From the NCBI RefSeq assembly GCF_035599575.1, contig NZ_CP141179.1, positions 3,633,001 to 3,697,000 on the forward strand: a DNA stretch of 64,000 bases. Reading direction: 5' to 3'. Below are positions 16,329 through 24,876 of the stretch, in pieces (position 1 is the stretch's first letter; each line of letters opens with the position of its first letter). This stretch comes from Roseovarius sp. Pro17. Its GTDB lineage: Bacteria; Pseudomonadota; Alphaproteobacteria; Rhodobacterales; Rhodobacteraceae. A program made the translations under genes and the position numbers. Below the pieces are notes generated by a model. That model was not told the origin of the DNA, searched no databases, and was given only the letters and a program-made list of their open reading frames with translations.

Positions 16329-17426
16329 TTATTGTGCCAGCCACGCTTGGAACTTAGCGTCGATGTCGTCGCGGTAGTCAGCCCAGAACTCGTAGTTGTA
16401 GAGGAACGTGTTCTTGGCGTTTTCCGGATCGGTCGGCATGTGCGGCGCCATGTCGATGCCCAGTGTCGCGTGCTTGCCGACCAGCGGGGCCGACGACTTG
16501 CGTGCCGGACCGTAGCTGATGTAGGCGGCTTGATCGGCCAGACGCTGAGTATCGGTCGCGAACTTCAGATACTCCAGTGCTGCTGCCTCACGCTCGGGGC
16601 TCAGACCTGCGGGGATGATCCAGCCATCGATGTCGAACACCTGAGCGTCCCACAACATGCCGACAGGCTGGTCCTGCTCTTCGATCAGGCTGAACAGACG
16701 GCCATTATAGGTCGAGCCCATGACGATCTCGCCATCCGCCAGCAACTGGGGCGTATCTGCACCGGCCGACCACCAGACGACGCTATCCTTGATCGTATCC
16801 AGCTTGGCCAAGGCCTGCTCTTGGCCCTCACTGGTGGCCAGCACGTCATAGACTTCGTCCTTGGCGACACCATCGCAAAGCAGGGCCCATTCCATGTTGT
16901 TGATCGGGCGCTTTTCCAGCGAACGCTTGCCGGGGAATGCTTCGAGGTCGAAGACATCACAGACGTCATCCGGAGGTGTGTCGCCGACAAGGTCGGTGCG
17001 ATAGCCGAACGTCGTTGAATAGACGATGCTGGGCACATAGCAATCCGAGACCAGCAGATCGCCAAAGTCCTCCGATGCCTTGCTACCGTCGTCGCCGTCG
17101 GCCAGCATGGTGTCGGGGTCGATTTCCAGTGCCAAGCCTTCGTCGCAGAGACGGATGGCGTCGGCGGCGACCACGTCAACCACGTCCCATGTGATGTTGT
17201 CAGCTTCGTTCATCGCGCGCAGCTTGGCCACGGCCTCGTTCGAGCTGTCATCGTTAATGATCGTGACACCGGTCTTTTCGGTGTAGGGCTTGTGGTAAGC
17301 ATTCAGCTGCGAAGCGGAATATGCGCCGCCCCAGCTGACGACGGTCAATTCCTTGACTTCGGCTGTCGCCATCCCTGCCACGGCTGTCAGGGCCGTTGTT
17401 GCTAGAAGTGTTTTAGTCAGTTTCAT
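16329..17426 (-). CDS. Periplasmic substrate-binding protein, PotD/PotF-like
   Basis: 365 residues. The N-terminus MKLTKTLLATTALTAVAGM ending ATAEV is a clear Sec signal peptide with cleavage after ATA. The mature protein begins KELTVVSWGGAYSASQ, the usual start of the spermidine/putrescine-type binding family, and contains DGWIIPAGLSPERE and AALEYLKF near the end. The start at 17426 has AGGGAGAA in front. It lies between the ATPase and permease genes. Specificity cannot be read: polyamines, opines and other nitrogenous solutes are bound by relatives. Confidence 0.92.
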   Translation of the reverse strand: MKLTKTLLATTALTAVAGMATAEVKELTVVSWGGAYSASQLNAYHKPYTEKTGVTIINDDSSNEAVAKLRAMNEADNITWDVVDVVAADAIRLCDEGLALEIDPDTMLADGDDGSKASEDFGDLLVSDCYVPSIVYSTTFGYRTDLVGDTPPDDVCDVFDLEAFPGKRSLEKRPINNMEWALLCDGVAKDEVYDVLATSEGQEQALAKLDTIKDSVVWWSAGADTPQLLADGEIVMGSTYNGRLFSLIEEQDQPVGMLWDAQVFDIDGWIIPAGLSPEREAAALEYLKFATDTQRLADQAAYISYGPARKSSAPLVGKHATLGIDMAPHMPTDPENAKNTFLYNYEFWADYRDDIDAKFQAWLAQ

Positions 17427-17528
17427 GTTATTCTCCCTAGATTGCCCGTTAATTTCCTGAGGGTGCGGCACGGGCTGGCCGCCGATCCCTCTATTCATCG
17501 GGCCGAAGTGGCCACGATATTTCTCAAA

Positions 17529-18629
17529 TCATGCATCCAGCGCGCGGCAATCCTGCGGAAGCCAGCCGATTTCCAACTGCTCACCCGGTTGCAGTCGTTT
17601 TTGGTCGGGCGCGTTGCGGGTCTTGACGATGAAATCGTCATTTCCGGCGACGCGCAGCCGCGTGCGGAAAATGTCGCCCATATAGACGAATTCCAGCACC
17701 TCGGCCTTGAGCGTGTGAGCGCCCGGTTGCAGACGATCCTTGTTAAATTCCACCCGCTCGGGACGGATCGACACCTGCGTACGCTCGCCGACTTTGGTGA
17801 CATTGATCGGCTTACAGTCGATCAACTCGCCATGTTCCAGTTGAACCAGCGCCAAATCGCCTTTGATTTCCTTGACCACACCTTGCAACGTGTTGTTTTC
17901 ACCAATGAACTGCGCGACAAAGCTGTTCTCGGGCTCTTCATACAGCTTGTCAGGCGGCGCGATCTGCTGGATGCGGCCATCGTCGAACACCGCGACGCGG
18001 TCCGACATGGTCAGCGCCTCGGTCTGATCGTGCGTGACGTAAACCGTGGTGATGCCCAGATTGTGGGCCAGATGCGTGATCTCGAACTGCATCTTTTCGC
18101 GCAGCTGCTTGTCCAGCGCGCCAAGGGGTTCGTCCATCAGAACCAGCTCGGGCTCAAACACCAGCGCACGCGCCAGTGCGACACGCTGCTGCTGACCACC
18201 CGATAGCTGCGCCGGACGGCGGCCGCCAAAGGTGCCCATCTCGACCATGTCGAGGGCGCGCTTGACCTTCTTCTCACGCTCGTCCTTACCGATCTTGCGC
18301 ACTTCTAGCGGAAAGGCGAGGTTTTCGGCGATCGTCATATGCGGGAACAGGGCATAGTTCTGGAACACCATGCCGATGCCGCGCTTGTGCGGTGGGATGT
18401 TGTTGATCGACGTGCCATCGAGGCGGATATCGCCATGCGTCGCCGTCTCAAACCCGGCCAGCATCATCAGGCATGTCGTCTTGCCGGATCCCGAGGGGCC
18501 AAGCATCGTCAGGAATTCGCCTTTGGGAACCGACAGGTTCAGGTCTTTGACGACCAGCGTTTCTCCATCGTAGCTTTTTTGCACGCGTTCAAATTCAACG
18601 AACGCATCGCTGGTGTGCGACTCAGGCAA
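17529..18629 (-). CDS. ABC transporter ATP-binding protein, PotA family
   Basis: 366 residues. Walker A GPSGSGKTT, Q-loop FQNYALFPH, signature LSGGQQQRVALARAL, Walker B LVLMDEP and switch histidine VTHDQ are all intact. The C-terminal TOBE-type domain (VSIRPERVEF) matches PotA-like ATPases. It energises the permeases encoded downstream (15941-13380). About 100 bases separate it from the binding protein gene. A 224-base gap upstream probably carries the operon promoter. Confidence 0.95.
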   Translation of the reverse strand: MPESHTSDAFVEFERVQKSYDGETLVVKDLNLSVPKGEFLTMLGPSGSGKTTCLMMLAGFETATHGDIRLDGTSINNIPPHKRGIGMVFQNYALFPHMTIAENLAFPLEVRKIGKDEREKKVKRALDMVEMGTFGGRRPAQLSGGQQQRVALARALVFEPELVLMDEPLGALDKQLREKMQFEITHLAHNLGITTVYVTHDQTEALTMSDRVAVFDDGRIQQIAPPDKLYEEPENSFVAQFIGENNTLQGVVKEIKGDLALVQLEHGELIDCKPINVTKVGERTQVSIRPERVEFNKDRLQPGAHTLKAEVLEFVYMGDIFRTRLRVAGNDDFIVKTRNAPDQKRLQPGEQLEIGWLPQDCRALDA

Positions 18630-18657
18630 TTGAGTCTCCCCGTTGTGTTTGTTTTTC

Positions 18658-18691
18658 GCGGTTAGTCCGCGTTGAAAGCAGACTAAACCGC
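18658..18691. promoter_or_regulatory. Inverted repeat in the upstream region of the ABC operon
   Basis: GCGGTTAGTC (18658-18667) and GACTAAACCGC (18681-18691) are complementary apart from one extra A, with a 13-base loop. It is 30-60 bases upstream of the ATPase start, so it may be a leader hairpin or an operator. No riboswitch class is recognised. Confidence 0.35.
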
Positions 18692-18806
18692 CAAACGAAA
18701 CTCATTGCAACCTTCATGCGTCACTTTTTGCCTCCATTGCGGCACCCGACGCTTTCTTATTGTGTCAGTGCGCGCTTTGCTTGGCCGCAAGTGATGGTCG
18801 ACTGAT

Positions 18807-18832
18807 AAAGGGGCAGCCATGTGGACCGCCCC
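18807..18832 (-). terminator. Probable terminator after the class III aminotransferase
   Basis: On the minus strand GGGGCGGTC pairs with GGCTGCCCC (two wobble pairs, 5-base loop) and is followed by TTTATC. It starts about 20 bases after the stop of the aminotransferase gene, separating it from the ABC operon. Confidence 0.5.
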
Positions 18833-18853
18833 CCCTTGCTCAGCTCTCAGCGA

Positions 18854-20224
18854 TTAACCCAGCACGGTTTTGACCGCCTGCGCGGTCTTGCTGACCACCT
18901 CATCCGCTTCGGCGCGCGTCAGGCAGAAGGGCGGGGCAAAGCCCAGAATATCCCCCTGCGGCATCGCACGCCCGATCACGCCAATCGCTGCCAGTGCGGT
19001 CGCAACCTGAGGTCCGATCTTGTCGGCGGCGTCAAAGAACACCCGACCGTCGCGGTTTTTCACGAACTCGACGGCGCACAGCATCCCCTCGCCGCGAATG
19101 TCGCCAACATGGGCGTGATCGCCCAGCGCGTCCTTCATGGTGGAATTCAGATATGCCCCCGTCTCGCGGTTGTTCTGGATCAGGTTCAGATCGTCCAGCA
19201 GCTTGAGGTTTGCAACACCCGCTGCCGCGCCGATGGGATGGGCCGAATAGGTCCAGCCATGGCCGAACGCGCCGTATTCGTCTGTTCCCTGCTCCAACAC
19301 CTTCCACATCTTGTCAGACACGATGCTGCCCGAAAGAGGTGCATAGGCACTGGTCAGACCCTTGGCGATGGCGATCAGGTCGGGTTTCATCCCGTAGTGT
19401 TCGGACCCCATCATGCTGCCCAGACGGCCAAAGCCGGTAACGACCTCATCCGCGATCAGCAGGATGTCATGCTTGTCCAGAACGGCCTGAATCGCGGGCC
19501 AATAGCCTGCGGGCGGGGGCACAAGTCCGCCAGTGCCCAAAACCGGCTCGCCGATGAAACCGGCGATGGTGTCGGCGCCCTCGTCCTCGATCAGCTCTTC
19601 TAGCTTGGCGACGCAATGGGCGACGAACTGTTCTTCGCTCTGATCCAGATCGGCACGGCGAAAGTAATACGGCGCCTCTGTATGGATCACCTGCGCCAGC
19701 GGCAGATCAAACTTCTTGTGAAACAGCTCTAGCCCCGTCAGCGAGCCGGTCATCAACCCAGAGCCGTGATAGCCACGCCAGCGGCTGATAATCTTCTTCT
19801 TTTCCGGACGGCCGAGGATGTTGTTGTAATACCAGATCAGCTTGATGTTGGTCTCGTTCGCATCCGAACCGGACAGGCCGAAATAGACCTTGGACATGTG
19901 ATCGGGCGCGCGGTCCATCACCATCTTGGCCAACGTGATGCTGGCCTCGGTGCCGTGACCGACATAGGCATGATAATAGGCCAGCTCATGCGCCTGTTTC
20001 GCGATCGCCTCGGCAATCTCGGTGCGGCCATAGCCAACGTTCACGCAATAGAGGCCGGCGAAAGCATCCAGACTGCGGTTCCCTTCGCGATCCTCGATAT
20101 GGCAATCCTTGGCGCCGGTGATGATGCGACTTGGCGACTCGCCGCGCGCGAACTGCGCCAGATGCGTGGACGGGTGAAAGAAATTATCGCGGTCCCATTC
20201 GGCCAGCTGATCGTTTCTGAGCAT
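18854..20224 (-). CDS. Class III PLP aminotransferase (DoeD/SpuC-like)
   Basis: 456 residues. Diagnostic blocks: [15 protein letters not shown] at the N-terminus, [58 protein letters not shown] and the PLP lysine in [13 protein letters not shown]. Class III enzymes of this kind transaminate omega-amino groups (putrescine, diaminobutyrate, taurine, beta-alanine) with pyruvate or 2-oxoglutarate. AAGGAGA precedes the start. The neighbouring Lrp and M24 genes suggest ectoine-type or related catabolism. The substrate is not proven by sequence. Confidence 0.87.
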   Translation of the reverse strand: MLRNDQLAEWDRDNFFHPSTHLAQFARGESPSRIITGAKDCHIEDREGNRSLDAFAGLYCVNVGYGRTEIAEAIAKQAHELAYYHAYVGHGTEASITLAKMVMDRAPDHMSKVYFGLSGSDANETNIKLIWYYNNILGRPEKKKIISRWRGYHGSGLMTGSLTGLELFHKKFDLPLAQVIHTEAPYYFRRADLDQSEEQFVAHCVAKLEELIEDEGADTIAGFIGEPVLGTGGLVPPPAGYWPAIQAVLDKHDILLIADEVVTGFGRLGSMMGSEHYGMKPDLIAIAKGLTSAYAPLSGSIVSDKMWKVLEQGTDEYGAFGHGWTYSAHPIGAAAGVANLKLLDDLNLIQNNRETGAYLNSTMKDALGDHAHVGDIRGEGMLCAVEFVKNRDGRVFFDAADKIGPQVATALAAIGVIGRAMPQGDILGFAPPFCLTRAEADEVVSKTAQAVKTVLG

Positions 20225-20341
20225 TGGGAGTCTCCTTATTTATGTGCGCGCGAAGTTGGGCCGCGCCCTTGCGCGGAAAATGCCGCAAATGATGCAGCGT
20301 GTGTAACCGAAATGATGGTGGCTTGCAGAAGATTCTTCTGC

Positions 20342-20821
20342 CTAGTGATCCAGCAGCGCGGCAAAGGGCGGAACGGGACTATCCTTGACGGTCTTGGTCA
20401 CGACATAGGTAAAATACCGCGCCAGTCCGATCCCGGCGTCGAGCATTTCATCGAGCAGCGCCTGATACCCCTCAATATCGCGCGCCACGATATGCAGTAG
20501 ATAGTCATAGCCGCCGCCCAGTGCCCAGCATCCCGTGACCTGCTCGTACCCGTTCATTGCTGCCTCAAAGCGGCGAAAATCGGCGGCGGTGTGACCTGTC
20601 AGTTCGGCAGTGACAAAGACCGTGACATGCGGCCCCAGCTTCCTTAGCGCGATGCGCGCATGAATCCCCTCGATGACTCCACCCTCTTGCAGCTTGCGCA
20701 CCCGCTCCCAACAGGGGCTGGCCGACAGGCCGACAGCAGCGGCGAGGTCCGCGTTCGTCATCCGGCCATTCCCGGCCAGCGCGCGCAGAATGTCCAGATC
20801 GCGGGCGTCGAGGCGGATCAT
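20342..20821 (-). CDS. Lrp/AsnC family regulator (DoeX-like context)
   Basis: 159 residues from MIRLDARDLDIL. The helix-turn-helix includes NGRMTNADLAAAVGLSASPCWERVRKL. The RAM domain follows from about residue 65, with GYDYLLHIVARDIEGYQ. It is transcribed away from the M24 gene, and its 3' end faces the aminotransferase start 117 bases on. In ectoine-degradation loci an AsnC/Lrp regulator (DoeX) sits next to doeA, a parallel arrangement. A controlling role over both neighbours is inferred. Confidence 0.9.
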   Translation of the reverse strand: MIRLDARDLDILRALAGNGRMTNADLAAAVGLSASPCWERVRKLQEGGVIEGIHARIALRKLGPHVTVFVTAELTGHTAADFRRFEAAMNGYEQVTGCWALGGGYDYLLHIVARDIEGYQALLDEMLDAGIGLARYFTYVVTKTVKDSPVPPFAALLDH

Positions 20822-20983
20822 GAGAGGGGTCCTTGGCAGTGCATCATGCTGCCACCTTTGGGCAGGCACGCAGGCGGCGTCAACGCGCGGCAGCGCGAAA
20901 ACGACATCACGTGACGCCATTAGAGCGGCAATCTACGCAGGCCACGACACACTGGCCAAGAATTCCAAAAGAAAGGCCGCGAC

Positions 20984-22168
20984 ATGATCGAAAAGGACAT
21001 CCCCTTCAGCAACGCCGAATATCAGCGGCGTCTGGTGAAAACCCGACACGCGATGGAGGCTCGCAATATCGACGTGATGTTCTGCACGGACCCGTCGAAC
21101 CAGAATTGGCTGACCGCCTATGATGGCTGGTCGTTCTACGTCCATCAGGGCGTGCTGGTTTTCCCGGATGCCGATCCCGTTTGGTGGGGCCGCAACATGG
21201 ATGCCAATGGCGGTGTCCGCACCGTCTGGATGGAGGATAGCCGCGTCTGGGGCTACGCCGACAAATACGTGCAATCGACCGAGCGTCATCCGATGGAGGA
21301 TCTGGCCAATCGGCTCAAGGAACTGGGCCTCGGGTCCGCCCGGATCGGCCTTGAGATGGACAACTACTATTTCTCGGCCAAGGCCTTTCAGGTGCTTCAG
21401 GCCGAGTTGCCCGATGCCACGCTGGTCGATGCCACCGCGCTGGTGAACTGGCAACGCTCCGTCAAGTCGGATGAGGAAATCGCCTTTATGCGTAAGGCGG
21501 CTGGCATCACCGACAAGATTATCGAAGGACTGCTAGAGCGGGTCGAGCCGGGCGTGCCCAAGAACGAGGTTGTCGCCGAGATTTTCCGCGACGCCGTGCG
21601 CGGCATTCCCGGCGCGTGGGGCGATTATCCGGCGATCATGCCGCTGCTGCCTTCGGGCAGTGAGGCAGGCGCGCCGCACCTCACATGGAACGGGCGGCCG
21701 TTTACCAGCGGCGAGGCGACGTTTTTCGAGATATCCGGCGTCTACCGGCGCTATCACGCGCCCTGCTGTCGCACGCTGATGCTGGGCAAGCCCAGCGATG
21801 ACATGGTGCGCGCCGAGGGGGCAATCGTCGAAGGGTTGAATGCCGGGATCGACGTCGCGCGCGCCGGTGCGCGTGCCTGCGATATCGCGAATGCGCTGGC
21901 TGTCCCGTTGGAGCGCGCCGGGATCGAGCGTGGCGCGCGCTGTGGCTATGGCGTTGGCCTCAGCTATCCGCCCGACTGGGGCGAGCGCACTGTCAGCCTG
22001 CGCGCGTCGGACGAAACGGTGCTGCAGCCGGGGATGACATTCCACTTCATGCCCGGACTCTGGATGGACACATGGGGCATGGAAATTACCGAGACCATCC
22101 TGATCAAAGAGGACGGCCCCGCCGAGCCGCTGTGCAATCAGCCCCGCAAGCTGCTGATCAAGGATTAG
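20984..22168 (+). CDS. M24-fold hydrolase without metal ligands (creatinase / ectoine hydrolase DoeA-like)
   Basis: 394 residues with an N-terminal creatinase-type domain (1-155) and a C-terminal pita-bread domain. The five metal ligands of M24 peptidases are not conserved: EISGVYRRYHAP replaces the two-aspartate motif (E249), GYGVGL replaces GHGIG (Y322) and FHFMPG replaces the ExPG glutamate (M356). This is expected of creatinase and DoeA/EutD-type C-N hydrolases rather than aminopeptidases. The Lrp regulator is divergent. Its stop overlaps that of ktrB by 4 bases. The exact substrate is inferred weakly. Confidence 0.8.
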   Translation: MIEKDIPFSNAEYQRRLVKTRHAMEARNIDVMFCTDPSNQNWLTAYDGWSFYVHQGVLVFPDADPVWWGRNMDANGGVRTVWMEDSRVWGYADKYVQSTERHPMEDLANRLKELGLGSARIGLEMDNYYFSAKAFQVLQAELPDATLVDATALVNWQRSVKSDEEIAFMRKAAGITDKIIEGLLERVEPGVPKNEVVAEIFRDAVRGIPGAWGDYPAIMPLLPSGSEAGAPHLTWNGRPFTSGEATFFEISGVYRRYHAPCCRTLMLGKPSDDMVRAEGAIVEGLNAGIDVARAGARACDIANALAVPLERAGIERGARCGYGVGLSYPPDWGERTVSLRASDETVLQPGMTFHFMPGLWMDTWGMEITETILIKEDGPAEPLCNQPRKLLIKD

Positions 22169-23511
22169 CCCAAATAAATCTGACCCTTGGGATAGCGCAC
22201 CCGCGGCACGCTGCGCGTCGCCAGAAAAAACCCGAGGGTCAGCGGACCAACGCGGCCCAGAAACATGATCAGCATGATGACGGCGCGCCCGATTCCGTCC
22301 AGTTCGCCCGTGGCGCCGCGCGATACGCCGACCGTGCCGAAGGCCGACGTGATTTCGAACGCCAGATCCAGAAAATCGCCGTCATGCGAAATCGACGTGA
22401 CAAAGATCCCCGTCAACACCAGCAACATGCTGACCATCGTCAGGGCCAGCACCTTGAGCACTTCCTCCGGCCCCAGCGACCTCCCAAAGACATGCATCTG
22501 TGTCTGCCGCCTGAAAAATGCGATCGTCGCAATGACCAGCACGATCAGCGTCGTCACCTTGATCCCGCCAGCGGTCGAGGTGCTGCCACCACCAACCAGC
22601 ATCAGCGACATAATCATCAGCGCGGTACTGTCGTGGAATTGTGCGAAATCCAGCGTGTTGAATCCCGCAGTGCGCACGGTAACCGCCTGAAACCAGCTGC
22701 CCCATATGCGCGAGGCAGTGTCAGGAAGCCCGCCCAGCGTGCCGGGATTTCTCCATTCCAGAGCGGCAAAGGCGAACCACGAGAATCCGATCAGGCCCAG
22801 CGTCCCGACGATCATCAGCTTGCTGTGCAGCGTCAGCTTGCGCCAACTGCGCACCTGATAAATGTCGGCCAGCACGATGAATCCCAGCCCGCCCAGAATG
22901 AACAGCGCCGGGATCACCATGTTGATGATCGGATTGGCGACCCAACTCATCAGACTGTCGGAGTAGAGCGCGAAGCCGGCGTTGTTGAATGCCGACACCG
23001 AATGAAACATCGCGTGCCCGATGCCTTTGGTCCAGCCGAACTCGGGCACGAAGACAAAGCAGAGGATCGCAGCACCGATCACCTCGCACAAGATGGACAC
23101 GCTGAGGATGACGCGCGCGATATCGGTCAGGTTATGCAGTGTCTTCTGATTGACCTCTTCGCGCAGAACCGCGCGGTAGGGCAAGCCGATGGGGATGCCC
23201 AGCACCGTCAGAACCAACACCGCAAAGACCATCAGCCCCAGCCCGCCCAGTTGAATCAAAAGCGCAATCACCACCTGCCCAAACGGGGTAAAGGCGCTGC
23301 CGGTATCGGCCACGATCAACCCCGTTACCGTCACCGCCGAGGTCGAGGTGAAAAGCGCGTCCCAGAGCGTGAGGTCGCCGGTGTTCGAGATCGGCAGCCA
23401 CAGGACGAAACCACCCAGCGCGATGAAGATCAGATAGATCAGCCCCAGAGTGGCCGGGGGCGCAAGGCGCCACCTGGTCCTCGATAGGGCGCGCACATGC
23501 GAACGTGGCAT
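22165..23511 (-). CDS. ktrB: Ktr/Trk-type potassium uptake membrane protein
   Basis: 448 residues. The four pore loops of the SKT superfamily are visible, each with its filter glycine: SAVTVTGLI, SAFNNAGFAL, TVRTAGFNT and SAFGTVGVS. About eight main hydrophobic segments lie around them. It forms the ion-conducting dimer for K+ (possibly Na+-coupled) uptake. The ATG at 23511 overlaps the stop of ktrA by one base, which fixes the start and suggests coupled translation. The length fits KtrB/TrkH-small types. Confidence 0.92.
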   Translation of the reverse strand: MPRSHVRALSRTRWRLAPPATLGLIYLIFIALGGFVLWLPISNTGDLTLWDALFTSTSAVTVTGLIVADTGSAFTPFGQVVIALLIQLGGLGLMVFAVLVLTVLGIPIGLPYRAVLREEVNQKTLHNLTDIARVILSVSILCEVIGAAILCFVFVPEFGWTKGIGHAMFHSVSAFNNAGFALYSDSLMSWVANPIINMVIPALFILGGLGFIVLADIYQVRSWRKLTLHSKLMIVGTLGLIGFSWFAFAALEWRNPGTLGGLPDTASRIWGSWFQAVTVRTAGFNTLDFAQFHDSTALMIMSLMLVGGGSTSTAGGIKVTTLIVLVIATIAFFRRQTQMHVFGRSLGPEEVLKVLALTMVSMLLVLTGIFVTSISHDGDFLDLAFEITSAFGTVGVSRGATGELDGIGRAVIMLIMFLGRVGPLTLGFFLATRSVPRVRYPKGQIYLG

Positions 23512-24188
23512 CAGAGACTGGCCGCAAAACTGCGCAGGTTTGACCGCTGACCTAGCAACAGCAGCAGATCGTCTTTTTGCAAGGTGCATTCATCCCCGTC
23601 ACAACCCAGCCATTCAGTGCCGCGCATGGCTCCGACGCAACGCAGATCGTATTTCGGGCCATAGGGAATCTCGGACAGCCTTTTGCCTTCCAACGATTCC
23701 GGGATGCGGAAATTCACCACGATAAACCCATTGCCGAGGCTGACATAGTCGCGCACCAGCGGGTTGTGCAGGACCTGCGCAATATGCTGACCCACCTCTA
23801 CTTCGGGGTGGATGATGCGGTCGACCTTCAGCTTGCTGAGGATGCGGTGATGCGTCTTGGTCGTCGCCTTGGCCCAGACGATCGGCACGCCGATGGTCTT
23901 GAGGTTGATCGCGGCCAGAATGCTGGATTCCAGATTGTCACCAATAGCCACCAGAGCGACGTCGCATTCTGCCACGCCCGCCTCGCGCAGGGCGACCTCA
24001 TCGCGGGCATCAACAATCAATGCCTGACTCAGCGTCTCGGCCTGCGCATTTACTGCGCGCTCATCGTGATCGATCCCGATAACATAATTGCCAAAGCTTA
24101 TCAGCTCATTCGCCACTGTGCTGCCGAAATTACCGAGGCCGACGACCGCGAAGGTGTCATTCCTGCCGTTCTTCTTCTGCTTGTTCAT
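23511..24188 (-). CDS. ktrA: Ktr/Trk potassium uptake regulatory NAD-binding protein
   Basis: 225 residues: a RCK_N Rossmann domain with VVGLGNFGSTVANEL (GxGxxG) and IDHDE at the end of the second strand, then a RCK_C domain (about 140-225) ending DDLLLLLGQ. A single RCK pair and length near 220 match KtrA rather than the duplicated TrkA. It forms the cytoplasmic gating ring for the KtrB channel encoded immediately downstream. Confidence 0.93.
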   Translation of the reverse strand: MNKQKKNGRNDTFAVVGLGNFGSTVANELISFGNYVIGIDHDERAVNAQAETLSQALIVDARDEVALREAGVAECDVALVAIGDNLESSILAAINLKTIGVPIVWAKATTKTHHRILSKLKVDRIIHPEVEVGQHIAQVLHNPLVRDYVSLGNGFIVVNFRIPESLEGKRLSEIPYGPKYDLRCVGAMRGTEWLGCDGDECTLQKDDLLLLLGQRSNLRSFAASL

Positions 24189-24359
24189 GTCGTCCCTGCT
24201 ATTGCGAATCCGCCACCAGAAAGAGCCACCATGGATACCACTGAGTTATGCCATGTAGCGGGCGATCGGAAATGACAAAATCAGTTTTACGCAGGAATCG
24301 GGTCGCCTGAGGTGCGATGCGCTTGCAAAATGGACGCGCCAAATCATTGGAGATCCATC

Positions 24360-24830
24360 ATGACGTTTCAGGTCCATGCCCTTTCGCCTCAGCCGTTCGC
24401 CGATCTTTTTACCCTGCCTGACACCCAACTCGCGGCCCGGCGCGCGCGCCGTGTCATCGTGCGCGAAAACCCGGGAACGCCCTGCCGCGTCACTCTGGAG
24501 GATGCCGAGATCGGCGAGACGGTGCTGCTGATCAATTTCGACCATCTACCTGTCGACAGCCCCTACCGCGCGAGCCACGCGATCTTTGTGCGCGAGGGCG
24601 CGAGCCAGGCGCATCCTGCCATGGACGAGGTGCCTCACGTTCTGAAATTGCGCCTCATCTCGCTACGGGTGTTCGACGACGCCGACATGATGATCACGGC
24701 GGACGTGGCAGAGGGCGAGGATTTGCACGAAGCACTGATGCACGCATTCAGCGACCCGAACGCTACCTATATCCACCTGCACTATGCCAAACCGGGCTGC
24801 TTTGCCGCATCGGTCACGCGTGCGGATTAG
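24360..24830 (+). CDS. DUF1203 family protein
   Basis: 156 residues from MTFQVHALSPQPFADLF. Blocks CRVTLEDAEIGETVLLINFDH, PYRASHAIFVREGA and DPNATYIHLHYAKPGCFA are characteristic of DUF1203, small cytoplasmic proteins of unknown function. The ATG at 24360 follows GGAG; the frame extends upstream without family-like sequence. No partner gene is evident. It converges on the aminotransferase gene at 24877 with 46 bases between and no clear terminator. Confidence 0.83.
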   Translation: MTFQVHALSPQPFADLFTLPDTQLAARRARRVIVRENPGTPCRVTLEDAEIGETVLLINFDHLPVDSPYRASHAIFVREGASQAHPAMDEVPHVLKLRLISLRVFDDADMMITADVAEGEDLHEALMHAFSDPNATYIHLHYAKPGCFAASVTRAD

Positions 24831-24876
24831 GCATCAGTCCTTAGCCGCTTTGGCCGAATCGAGCTGTCAAAGCCCA

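Noticed and set aside
22072..23487. Large plus-strand frame rich in Gln, Arg and His opposite ktrB
   Set aside because: Composition is typical of an antisense shadow of a GC-rich membrane protein gene. ktrB itself has clear pore motifs.
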